Source of the DNA: Mycobacterium shinjukuense
Lineage (GTDB): Bacteria > Actinomycetota > Actinomycetes > Mycobacteriales > Mycobacteriaceae
Length of the DNA stretch: 64,000 bases
NCBI RefSeq assembly: GCF_010730055.1
Contig: NZ_AP022575.1
Span: forward strand, 4,402,001 to 4,466,000
Direction of reading: 5' to 3'
Position 1 is the first letter of the stretch, and the number at the start of each line of letters is the position of its first letter. Positions 49,964-58,914 of this stretch are shown here, in pieces. The notes under the pieces were generated by a model. That model saw only the letters and a program-made list of their open reading frames with translations. It had not been told where the DNA came from and searched no databases. The translations under genes and the position numbers were made by a program.

Positions 49964-50162
49964 GCGACCCGGTGCGCAAGGCGCACGTTCCCGCTTGTCT
50001 CACCCGCCTCACGCGTCGCGGCACGGTAGGGATACGCGATGTGCCCGCCTAGCAGCGACAACCGTGGCTGTCGCGGGTAGGCGGGCACTTTGCATGGCGG
50101 CCGTACCGGGTACACGTGGGGCAGACGAGGAAGGTGCGACGCCAGGAGCCGAGCGAGAGACC
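49964..50162 (+). repeat. Dispersed hairpin element, copy 3
   Basis: This best-structured copy has GTGCCCGCCTA...TAGGCGGGCAC (50041-50078), an 11-bp perfect stem enclosing AGCGACAACCGTGGCTGTCGC, followed by TTTGC and GTACCGGGTACACGTGGGGC. It lies downstream of the thiolase and may also terminate it. Confidence 0.85.
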
Positions 50163-50185
50163 TAAGCCGCTGCCCCGATCCGTCC

Positions 50186-53149
50186 TCAGTCGTTGAGGGG
50201 CCACCAGTTAGCCCGCCCGATCATCGCCGCCAGGGCGGGCACCGTGATGGTGCGCACCACGAAGGTATCGATCAACAGGCCCACACCGATGATGAACCCG
50301 GTTTGCACCATGGTCGAGATGCTGCCGAACAACAGGCCGAACATTGAGGCGGCGAAGATGATTCCGGCCGACGTGATCACCCCACCCGTCGCGCGGACGG
50401 CACGAATGATGCCGGAGCGGATGCCGGAGGTTGACTCCTCACGAATTCGGGTGATCAACAACAGGTTGTAGTCCGCCCCGACGGCGACCAGCACGATGAA
50501 CGCCGTCGGTGGCACATTCGACGAGATCGCTTGATGGAGGATGAACTGGAAGAAGGCGACCCCCACGCCCAAGGCGGACAGATACGACAGCACCACGGAA
50601 GCGATGAGATATAGCGGGGCCACGATCGCCCGTAGTAGCGCGATCAGAATGCAGAACACGATGACAAGGGTCGCAATGACGATCAGTGAAAGGTCGTCGT
50701 AGTAGTAATTGCGGATCGCGCTGTACATCGGGGTGGTGCCGACCATCGATATCGAGGCATCCGACAGTGAGGTGTTTGGCTGCGCGCCCCGAGCCGTATC
50801 GAGAATCGCTTTCACTTGGTCCATCGCGGCCGTGCTGAACGGATCGAACTTCGTCTCGACGACGTAACGCGCCGAATGCCCGTCGGGCGAGATGAACATC
50901 TTCGCCGCGTTGTTGAAGTCGTCCGAGTTGAGCACCTGCGGTGGGATGTACATGCCCGCCATCGAGGAGTGGGAGGCGTCGCGTTTCATCGACAGCAGCA
51001 GGCTGGCCGCCTCGTTCATGCCCAGACCCATTTGTTTGGTCTGGTCGACAAGCATCCGGACGCCCGCGGCCAGTCGTTGGCTGCCGTCGGTCAGCGCGTC
51101 GATACCTTGCTGCAGCCGGACAATCGCCGGTCGCGCGCCGGCGGGGCTAGTGATGCCGGCTGCGCGCAGGCTGTCGCCCGTCGTTGCCAGCAGGGTGTTC
51201 AGTTGCTGCACCGTGGACTGCAGGTTTTGTGCCAGGGCTTGCACGGCGTCCAATGCACCGTTGTTACCCGCGTGGACGAGCTGCCCGAGGTGGGAGCGGC
51301 CGGCGCTGCATGCGGGGTCGGCGCTGCATTGCGCGCTGTTGTTCAACGCGTCGAGCATGGGACCCGCCGAGTCGACGACGCTGGTGACGAGCATCAACGC
51401 GGATCCGTTGGTGTTCGCCAGCCCGCGGATGGTGTGCAGCAGTTGTTCTGTCGTGACGAGCTGCTGCTGCAACCGATTCAGCGTCGTGGCGAGCCCGGCC
51501 ATCGACCCGCTAGCGCTGCGGACTTGGTCGCGAACCTTGGCGAGGCTTGCCGCGAGTTCGTCGGCGCCAGTCGTCAGTGCGTCGAGGTCGTCGGTTCGGT
51601 CGCTGATCTGTGTCGAGGCATTCTGCAGCTCGGCCCCGACCGCCCCGGCTTGAAAGCTGAGCCTGGCCTGATCAAGCGGTTGGCCGGCAGGTCGGGTAAT
51701 GCCGCGCACCGCAGCGATATTGGGCAGCTGCGACACGCGTTGCGCCATGTGGTCCAGGTCGGCCAAGTCCCGCGAGGTGCGCATGTCATGGGGTGAGTGA
51801 ACGTAGATGTATTGCGGCAGCAGCGTACTCGTCGAAAAGTGCGCCTCCATCGCCGCAAAGCCGGCATTGCTCGGCGCCGACCGCGGCAACTGCAGGCGGT
51901 CGTTGAAGGTGGGGCGCAGGAAGGCCGCGCAGGACGCCAGCGCGATCAGCGCCGCCACACTGACGAGCAGATGCATTTCCCGCCGACGGACGATCTGCAC
52001 GGCCGATCGCTGCCACAGCCGGCCGCTGAGTTCTCGCCGCGGTGCCACCCATCCCCGTCGACCCGCGAGCACAAGTATGGCGGGCAACAGCGTGACGGCG
52101 GCCAGAAACGCGGTCGTGATGGAAATCGCAAGTGCCGGGCCGACACTCGTGAACGCGGGCAGGTGGGTGAAGACCATACACAGGAACGTGACGGCGACGG
52201 TGGCCGCCGAGGCCGCAATGACCTTGCCGACGGAACGCAATGCCCGTTGCACCGCCTGGTCGGAGTCGCTTCCGGACCGGACGTTCTCGTGATAGCGGCT
52301 AATCAGGAAGACGGCATAGTCGGTGCCGGCGCCGACGATCATGGTCGTCATCAACGCGATCGTCAGCGTGGACACCCCAAGTCCGAGTCGAGTGCACGCG
52401 GACACCACGCCCTGGGCGGCCACCACCGAGATTCCGATGGTCATCAAGGGCAGCAGCACGGTCACGGGTCGTCGGTAGATCACCAGCAGGATGGTCAGCA
52501 CCAGCACCGCGGTGGCGATCTCGATCATGTGCATGTCGCGGGCGCTGATGATCAACAGGTCGCTGATCATGGCAGGCTGCCCGGTCACCTCCGCGGTCAG
52601 CGGGGAACCCGCAGTGAAGCGATGGGCGATGTCGGTGATCCGCTGATAGGCCTGCGAGGCCCCCGGGGAGCCGATGGGCGCCCGCAGCGTCACCGCCATG
52701 AAATAGGCCTTGTTGTCAGCGCTGACCATCAAGGGGCGCAATGCGGGCGTGCTGAGGACGTCCTGAACGGCGGTTACGTCGCCGCCCTCGCCACGTAATG
52801 CGCTGGCCAGCTTGCGGTAGACATCCTCGCCGGCGGGCTGCAGCCCCCGCTGGTCGGTGAGCACGACGATCACGGTGTTTTGCGCGGATTCACCGAAATC
52901 CGTGGCCATCTGCTCGGCCGCGGCCATGGCCGTGGGCGGCAGCAGCCGCATGGTCTGGCCCTCGACCACCTTTGTCAACGGCGGGACGGCCACGGCCAGC
53001 AGGAACACCGCAGCGATCCAGCCGAAGATCATCAGCCACGGCGCGCGCACCACGAAGCGACCCAGCACCGAAAAGGGATCCACACGCGCCCAGGCCTTGG
53101 CAGCAAACTGTTTGAACACTGGTGGCCTCTTCGTTGGTGGGTGGGGCAC
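50186..53149 (-). CDS. MmpL-family RND lipid transporter
   Basis: The 987-aa protein has the MmpL layout: helix 1 (about 35-55), a large porter domain, helices 2-6 (about 200-375) with VGAGTDYAVFLISRYHE, a second periplasmic domain with coiled-coil Gln/Leu-rich segments (about 540-700), and helices 7-12 with A-V-G-A-D-Y-N-L-L-L-I-T-R. The two D-Y pairs are the proton-relay residues. It exports complex lipids across the inner membrane. No mmpS is present. GTG 53149 is the longest start; GTG 53119 has a better SD. The upstream gene is a broken acyltransferase in the same direction. Confidence 0.92.
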   Translation of the reverse strand: MPHPPTKRPPVFKQFAAKAWARVDPFSVLGRFVVRAPWLMIFGWIAAVFLLAVAVPPLTKVVEGQTMRLLPPTAMAAAEQMATDFGESAQNTVIVVLTDQRGLQPAGEDVYRKLASALRGEGGDVTAVQDVLSTPALRPLMVSADNKAYFMAVTLRAPIGSPGASQAYQRITDIAHRFTAGSPLTAEVTGQPAMISDLLIISARDMHMIEIATAVLVLTILLVIYRRPVTVLLPLMTIGISVVAAQGVVSACTRLGLGVSTLTIALMTTMIVGAGTDYAVFLISRYHENVRSGSDSDQAVQRALRSVGKVIAASAATVAVTFLCMVFTHLPAFTSVGPALAISITTAFLAAVTLLPAILVLAGRRGWVAPRRELSGRLWQRSAVQIVRRREMHLLVSVAALIALASCAAFLRPTFNDRLQLPRSAPSNAGFAAMEAHFSTSTLLPQYIYVHSPHDMRTSRDLADLDHMAQRVSQLPNIAAVRGITRPAGQPLDQARLSFQAGAVGAELQNASTQISDRTDDLDALTTGADELAASLAKVRDQVRSASGSMAGLATTLNRLQQQLVTTEQLLHTIRGLANTNGSALMLVTSVVDSAGPMLDALNNSAQCSADPACSAGRSHLGQLVHAGNNGALDAVQALAQNLQSTVQQLNTLLATTGDSLRAAGITSPAGARPAIVRLQQGIDALTDGSQRLAAGVRMLVDQTKQMGLGMNEAASLLLSMKRDASHSSMAGMYIPPQVLNSDDFNNAAKMFISPDGHSARYVVETKFDPFSTAAMDQVKAILDTARGAQPNTSLSDASISMVGTTPMYSAIRNYYYDDLSLIVIATLVIVFCILIALLRAIVAPLYLIASVVLSYLSALGVGVAFFQFILHQAISSNVPPTAFIVLVAVGADYNLLLITRIREESTSGIRSGIIRAVRATGGVITSAGIIFAASMFGLLFGSISTMVQTGFIIGVGLLIDTFVVRTITVPALAAMIGRANWWPLND

Positions 53150-53181
53150 TCAGGCAGGCGACGCCGCCCCGGCTAACGGCG

Positions 53182-54519
53182 TCACCAGCCCGTCGTGCCG
53201 GTAAGCGAGAAGTCGCTCAGCGCGCTCGACAGGCTGCGCCGCAAGTTCTCGGTCGAGTTGGGATGGCCCGGCTGATACGCCATGACAGAGACGGAGACCT
53301 TGCCGTGCACTCGTCCCGACAGCAACGCGAGCCGTCCGCCGGTGCTGTGCATCATGGCCTTGGTCACACCCGGGAACAGCGACGTCATGGCGAAGTAGTC
53401 GGCGGCCGTGCCGTCTGGCTGATTGGCGGCCGGGTTGATCTCACCGAGGTTGGAGGCGATGACGGTGCTCGGGCTGCCGGCGACCACGTTGACCAATCGC
53501 CGGACCAGCCACCCTGGCAGCAGGGGAACGATGGGCAGCAGTGCCCATAGTTCGTCGGGCGCCTGCTGGTGGCGGATCAACGCTTGCTTGATCGCGGTCC
53601 GGATTTCCCGAAGGTCCGTCGTCGCGGCCGCAGGGTCGATCTTGATATCGAGGTTGGTGACCGCGTTTGCGGCGGTGTCGTCGGGGCCGCGCTCGTCGAC
53701 GGGCATCGCCAGGGTGACCGACCCGTCGTCGGCGACCCGGCCCACCCGTTGGGCGAGCCGGGCCGCCAATCCCGCGAGCAACGCGTTGCCGGTCCCGCCG
53801 AGTGAGTGCGCCCGGGCGTCCCACTCGTCGGCGTCGATGAAGGTCGTTGTCATGGGCAGGGTGATTTTTTCGTCGGGTCCGTTCAGTGGTGCAGGCGGTG
53901 CGGTGCGCGGCTGGAGAGCGGCGCCGGCACGCTCGTGGCCCTGGCCGGCCAGTCGCGCCCCGACGACCAACGCGCGGCCGACGCTCGGGAGGTCTCGCAC
54001 GGTTTGGCCGAGGTCTGCGAACAACGCCTGGCACCGTTGGCGCTACCCGGCGGCCGGCCAGGCGAGCGCGGCTTCGCGGCCGGAAGCGGCGTCCGCGAGC
54101 GCCTGGCACAGCCCGAGGCCGTCGGTGAGGCAATGCGAGATGACCAGGCTCACCCCCGAACCGCCGTCGGTGAACGGGACGGTCGCGAGGTGCCATCCGG
54201 GCCCGCGCTCGGCGTCCAGGTGGGCGTTGGTCTGCTCGGTGAGCCGGGTGTCGAAGTGTTCCCGCGGTCGGGCCGACGTGACGATCTCGACGCGCGGCGG
54301 GTGACCATCCGATACCCAGCGATGCCGGCCAAACGGCAATGGTGAGCGTTCGATGAGGCGGGACAATCGCCCCCGCTGCAGATGACGATGAAACGTGCGC
54401 AATCCCTCGACGTCGATCGCGCGGTCGTACACCCAGACGCACTGCAGCAGGGCGGTTGTTCCGGTGGCTCGTTCGCCGACAAACATGCCCTGGTCGACCA
54501 GATCGAGTACGTTGCCCAC
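53182..54519 (-). pseudogene. WS/DGAT-like acyltransferase gene with one in-frame stop
   Basis: From GTG 54519 (VGNVLDLVDQGMFVGERATG) the frame encodes a wax ester synthase/DGAT or condensation-type N-domain with the active-site H-x-x-x-D in SHCLTDGLG, stops at TAG 54043-54041, and resumes in the same frame (ALFADLGQTVRDLPSVGRAL) with the C-domain to 53182 (VIASNLGEINPA). Family members have no break at this linker. A single nonsense change explains it; a sequencing error or read-through is possible. The C-domain lies 32 nt from mmpL, so acyltransferase and lipid exporter were one operon. Confidence 0.78.
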
Positions 54520-54738
54520 GCTGGCAACGTACCGTCTCGTTGGGCACCGCCGCGCCCCATCGCGGTAGGCGGTTCGTGCCGGCAGCCGCCCGACCCGCCT
54601 GGTGGGCGAAGATGCCGGCGGTCCGTCGATCCGGGCGGCATTGCCGGAGGTACCCGCCAGCGGCACCACTTAAAGCCCCAACAACCCACGCCGCCAGCAG
54701 GATTGGCCGCAAATGGCTGGCGCGTGGCTGGGTTTAGC

Positions 54739-56028
54739 TTAGGCCGCCAGGTCGTCTTCGGCGCCGCTGACCGGTATGGCCGCGACACGCTTGCCGCGTC
54801 GCCAACTACGGACGATGGCGATCGCGGTCTTGAGCCCGCGCCGACGCCCGGTCGTCGGGTCGGTGCGTGCGAAACCCGGGTCCAGATTGGCGAACATCCG
54901 CTCGCTGCGGGTCTCCGGCGCGTCGTCGGGGCTGTCGCGCAGGTACGTGTCCGGCAACGACAACTTGGCCAGGGTGCGCCACGTCTTGGCGTACTGCACC
55001 AGAAACGAGCCCGTGGTGTACGGCAAGTCGTACTTGTCGCAGACCGCACGCACCCGCACCGAGATCTCGGCAAGCCGGTTGCTCGGCAGATCCGGATACA
55101 AATGGTGCTCGATCTGGTGGCACAGGTTGCCGCTCATGAACCGCAGCGCCGGCCCGGCGTTGAAGTTGGCGCTACCCAGCAGCTGCCGCAGATACCACTG
55201 GCCCTTGGTCTCCCCCACCATGTCGGTCTTGCTGAACTTCTCGGCGCCATCCGGGAAATGCCCACAGAAAACGACCATGTTGAGCCATACGTTGCGGATC
55301 ACGTTGGCCGTCGCGTTGGCCGTCACGGTGGACCGGTACGTCGCCGCGGGCGACAGCGAGGTCAACGCCGGAAACGCCACGTAGTCCTTGAACACCTGAC
55401 GACCGGCCTTGGCGGAGAACTCCCGAAGCCTGATCTGGGCGGCTTCGCGCTCGGCGCCGCCCTTGAAGATCTTGCGGGCATGCAAATGCCGCAACGCGAT
55501 TCCCCATTCGAAGCCGATTGCCAGCAAGGTGTTGGTGAGCAGATTGAAGAGGTGGCGCGGTTTCCAGGGCTGGTCTCGGGTGACGCGCACCATGCCGTAG
55601 CCGACGTCATGGTCCATGTCGAGGATGTTGGTGTACTTGTGGTGCGCGAAGTTGTGGGTGTATCGCCACTGCCTGGACGACCCGCTCATGTCCCACTCCC
55701 AGGTCGCCGAGTGAATCTCGGGGTCGTTCATCCAGTCCCACTGGCCGTGCATCACGTTGTGGCCGATTTCCATGTTCTCGATGATCTTGGCCACGGCCAG
55801 GGTCACCGCTCCCGCCCACCAGGCGCTGCGCCGTGAGCTGGCGGCCAGCAGCAGCCGGCCACCGACCTCCAGCGCACGCTGCGCGGCGATGGTGCGGCGA
55901 ATGTAGCGAGCGTCGCGCTCGCCGCGAGCGTCTTCCACGTCCCGGCGGACGGCGTCCAGCTCGGCCGCCAGGCTGTCGATGTCGGCGTCGGTCAGATGCG
56001 CGAATGCGTTGAGGTCGGTGATCGCCAT
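54739..56028 (-). CDS. desA3: Membrane acyl-CoA desaturase, DesA3-like
   Basis: The 429-aa protein closely follows Mtb DesA3 (Rv3229c) as I remember it: AITDLNAFAHLTDADIDSLA, I-I-E-N-M-E-I-G-H-N-V-M-H (His box 1), Y-T-H-N-F-A-H-H-K-Y-T-N (box 2), and N-L-C-H-Q-I-E-H-H-L-Y-P (box 3). It makes oleoyl-CoA-type Delta9 products using an oxidoreductase partner. In Mtb desA3 sits with Rv3230c reductase; here no reductase is adjacent, so this may be an extra copy. ATG 56028 is the conserved start; ATG 56031 adds one Met. Confidence 0.88.
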   Translation of the reverse strand: MAITDLNAFAHLTDADIDSLAAELDAVRRDVEDARGERDARYIRRTIAAQRALEVGGRLLLAASSRRSAWWAGAVTLAVAKIIENMEIGHNVMHGQWDWMNDPEIHSATWEWDMSGSSRQWRYTHNFAHHKYTNILDMDHDVGYGMVRVTRDQPWKPRHLFNLLTNTLLAIGFEWGIALRHLHARKIFKGGAEREAAQIRLREFSAKAGRQVFKDYVAFPALTSLSPAATYRSTVTANATANVIRNVWLNMVVFCGHFPDGAEKFSKTDMVGETKGQWYLRQLLGSANFNAGPALRFMSGNLCHQIEHHLYPDLPSNRLAEISVRVRAVCDKYDLPYTTGSFLVQYAKTWRTLAKLSLPDTYLRDSPDDAPETRSERMFANLDPGFARTDPTTGRRRGLKTAIAIVRSWRRGKRVAAIPVSGAEDDLAA

Positions 56029-56156
56029 CATCGTGCCTTTCGGTGGGCGGGCAGCGGTTACCTGCGACTTGGTGGACAGTTAATCCGGTTTTGATGTGAG
56101 GCACAAGAAGCGGCGGCGCGATCACGCTCCGCGCAACGCTTGCTCCGGCGTCACCG

Positions 56157-57677
56157 TTAGCCCCGAGCTATGCCGAGCGTCGCGGCCAACGCCCGGCGGA
56201 CCTCGTTGGTGACCGACGTGTACACCGCGACCAAATCGCAAACGCCTTCTTGAACATTGCATTCAACGACCTTCGCGAACACCTCACCGCCGGCCACATC
56301 GAGCATGAGGTCGTCGAACGGCGAGACCACCAGTTCGGTGCGAACCCGCAGAAGTTCTTCGCCGCTGGCGATCACCTCGGCCGGGTGCTTCTCGTGCACC
56401 ACCTTGTCCTTGATGATCGCGATGCCGATCGGCCTGGGCACCGCCAGGCGCGTCAGCGCTCGATCGGCGCTGGGAAGTTGCAGGTCGTATTCGCCGGCCA
56501 ATCCCTTGACGTCGTGGACGGTGATCGGGTCGGAGAAGCCTTTCGCACGCACCATGAACGAGCCCGACGTGCGAGCGATGTCGCGGATCTCTCGATACGT
56601 CGAATCGGAGACCAACACCTGCCCGCCGACGGTGTGTGACTCGATTCGGCCGACCAGGTTGACATTCTTGCCGACCGCCGCATACTTCTGCCGTCGCCGT
56701 GAGCCGATGGTGCCGATCACCGCCTCCCCGGTGTGCACGCCGATACCGATCGCCAGTTCGGGCAGTCCCTGCTGGCGATGACTTGCGTTGAGCTCGTTCA
56801 TGGCCAGCTGCAACTCGAGCGCGGCGGCGACGGCGTGGCCGGCCGCATCGTCGTCGTTGATGGGTGCGCCGAAGAAGACGAGCAGGCCGTCCCCAAGGAT
56901 TTCGTTGATCGTTCCGTTGCGGCGCAGAATGACATCGGCCGCGCGCTCGAGGTAACCGTTCAGCACCTGCACAACCCGCTCGGGGGACAGGGTCTCCGAC
57001 ATTCTGGCGAAACCGCGGATGTCGGCCATCAGTAACGTCAGCGTGCGTCGTTCACCGCCGCGGTGCCCCTCGGGGCAGGCCAACAGGTGGGCCTTCACCT
57101 CCTCGCTGACGTACCGGCCGAAGATGTCCTCGACGCGGCGGTATTGCTCCGCCAGCTCGCGCGCTTGCCGCCGGGCATCCTCACCGGCCTTGAGTTCGCG
57201 CACGATCGTGACGGCCTTGGTGATGGTGGCGCGCAGGTCGTCGAGGTCGAGTGGCTTGACCTGGAAGTCAAAGGCGCCGCGCCGCATGGCGGCACGTATG
57301 TTTCCGAGATCGTTGTACGCGGTGAGCACGATGGTTTTCAGGGGACGCTGAAGCTTGGCGACCTCGGCGAGCAGTTCGAGGCCGTTCATCTGAGGCATGT
57401 TGAGATCGGTGACGAGGACCTCGAGATCCGGGTTTTCGGTGATCATCTCCAGCGCCTGAACCGGGTCGGTGGAGAACGTCAGCTCGTACTCGCCACTCCG
57501 CAGCTCCTTGCGAAAACGACCCTTGAAGAGCGCTTCGATGTCTTCCTCGTCGTCGACCACCAGGAGCCGCACCGGTCGCTGCGCCGGTACCGCTTGGCCG
57601 CCCCGCGACGATCCGTCAGCGGGTGCCGGCGCGTCATCTCGTTGTCCGCCGGCCCGTCCGGTGTCGTGCGCGTGCAT
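56157..57677 (-). CDS. Response regulator - class III nucleotide cyclase fusion
   Basis: The 506-aa protein has a receiver domain (about 36-150; D42/D43, phospho-Asp D91 in VTDLNMPQMNG, K141), a coiled-coil linker (about 155-195), a class III cyclase domain (about 212-385) with metal aspartates D219 and D263, and transition-state N340 and R344, and a 110-residue C-terminal PilZ-like region. Cyclases usually have Lys three residues before GD for adenine; here it is Glu259 (N-E-I-L-G-D), as in guanylyl cyclases, and the paired position is Ala333, so substrate preference is uncertain. ATG 57677 lies after GGGAG. Divergent kinases are its probable inputs. Confidence 0.88.
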   Translation of the reverse strand: MHAHDTGRAGGQRDDAPAPADGSSRGGQAVPAQRPVRLLVVDDEEDIEALFKGRFRKELRSGEYELTFSTDPVQALEMITENPDLEVLVTDLNMPQMNGLELLAEVAKLQRPLKTIVLTAYNDLGNIRAAMRRGAFDFQVKPLDLDDLRATITKAVTIVRELKAGEDARRQARELAEQYRRVEDIFGRYVSEEVKAHLLACPEGHRGGERRTLTLLMADIRGFARMSETLSPERVVQVLNGYLERAADVILRRNGTINEILGDGLLVFFGAPINDDDAAGHAVAAALELQLAMNELNASHRQQGLPELAIGIGVHTGEAVIGTIGSRRRQKYAAVGKNVNLVGRIESHTVGGQVLVSDSTYREIRDIARTSGSFMVRAKGFSDPITVHDVKGLAGEYDLQLPSADRALTRLAVPRPIGIAIIKDKVVHEKHPAEVIASGEELLRVRTELVVSPFDDLMLDVAGGEVFAKVVECNVQEGVCDLVAVYTSVTNEVRRALAATLGIARG

Positions 57678-57852
57678 CACGCTCCCTGCGGCACTGAGGT
57701 CTCCGCGTGATCGTAACCGACGGTTACCGGCAACTGTGTTCAAATTCGGAGCTACGTGCAGGCGTAATGCCTGGTTACTATCGTACGGTCGGCGCCTCAG
57801 GGATCGGCCGACGCGACCGTCTGTGTCGAACGGTATGTGGAGGACACCATCG

Positions 57853-58914
57853 GTGGGCGATGCGAACCCGACGAACCCCGAAGTCCCCACCATGCGCGCC
57901 GACAACTTCGCGGCGCGGGCGGAAGCGCTGCGAACGGAATTGGAATCCGCTGGCTTGGTGGCGCCCACCGCCGACGAGCTGATCTCGCTGTTGGAAGATG
58001 GTTGTCGCGCGGTTGCCGACCTAGAGGAACGACTTGCCGCCGCGGAACGTTCGCTGATGTCGACCGAACGGCGGCTCGCCGAGGAAATTGAACGGCAAGA
58101 CGCGCTGCGATCCCGGCTGGCCCTACAAGAAAAGCTCGCCTCGCTGGGCGCGCTGGCCGCACGAATCGCTCACGAGATCCGCAACCACCTCAACTTCGTG
58201 AACAACTTCGCCGAGATCGTCGTGAATCTGGCCAACGAACTTGACGAGGTGATGGCACCGGAGCTCGCCCAGCTACCGGACCAGGTGTCCGGAGATTTCC
58301 ACGATCTGATGACGGACATCGACGAGGCCGCCAAGAAGATCCGGTCACACGGACGAACCTCGGTGGACATCGTGGCGAACATGCTCCGGCATTCTCGTGG
58401 CGGGCAACCGGAGTTCGCGCAAACCGACTTGAACGCGCTTGTTGACGAGTCATTGCGGCTTGCCTATCACGGCGTCCGCGCCCAACATCCCGGGTTCGAC
58501 GTTTCCTACTCCGCCGACCTCGACGAGCGGCTCAGCCCCGTATCGGTGGCGGGTCAAGACATCAGCCGCGTGCTGCTCAACGTTCTCGGCAACGCCTTCG
58601 ATGCGGTGATGCAACGTGCGCAACAGGACGGTGAGGGTTACCAACCGCGCGTCCAGATCACGACGCGCTCGGTCGATGACAGCGTCGAGATCCTGGTGCG
58701 CGACAACGGAATCGGGATCGAACAGGCCGTGCTGTCGCAGGTGATCACGCCGTTCTTCACGACAAAGCCCCCCGGCCAGGGCACCGGGCTTGGATTGTCC
58801 ATCAGCTACGACGTCGTCAAGCGCGAGCATCACGGGGACTTGACGATCGAGTCGGAGCAGGGCGTCGGCACGTCGGTGCGCATCGTGCTCCCCAAGTCGC
58901 AGCCGTCGAGTTGA
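57853..58914 (+). CDS. Soluble sensor histidine kinase
   Basis: The 353-aa protein has an N-terminal coiled coil (about 45-95), an H-box with phosphoacceptor His in RIAHEIRNHLNFVNNFAEIV, N-box N-V-L-G-N-A-F-D-A-V, D-N-G-I-G-I, F-F-T-T-K-P-P-G-Q-G-T-G-L-G-L-S. It has no membrane helix. GTG 57853 follows GGAGG by nine nt; the upstream ATG 57834 lies before the SD and is rejected. It is divergent from the RR-cyclase and overlaps the next kinase by four bases, so both may feed the receivers at 56157 and 60354. Confidence 0.88.
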   Translation: MGDANPTNPEVPTMRADNFAARAEALRTELESAGLVAPTADELISLLEDGCRAVADLEERLAAAERSLMSTERRLAEEIERQDALRSRLALQEKLASLGALAARIAHEIRNHLNFVNNFAEIVVNLANELDEVMAPELAQLPDQVSGDFHDLMTDIDEAAKKIRSHGRTSVDIVANMLRHSRGGQPEFAQTDLNALVDESLRLAYHGVRAQHPGFDVSYSADLDERLSPVSVAGQDISRVLLNVLGNAFDAVMQRAQQDGEGYQPRVQITTRSVDDSVEILVRDNGIGIEQAVLSQVITPFFTTKPPGQGTGLGLSISYDVVKREHHGDLTIESEQGVGTSVRIVLPKSQPSS

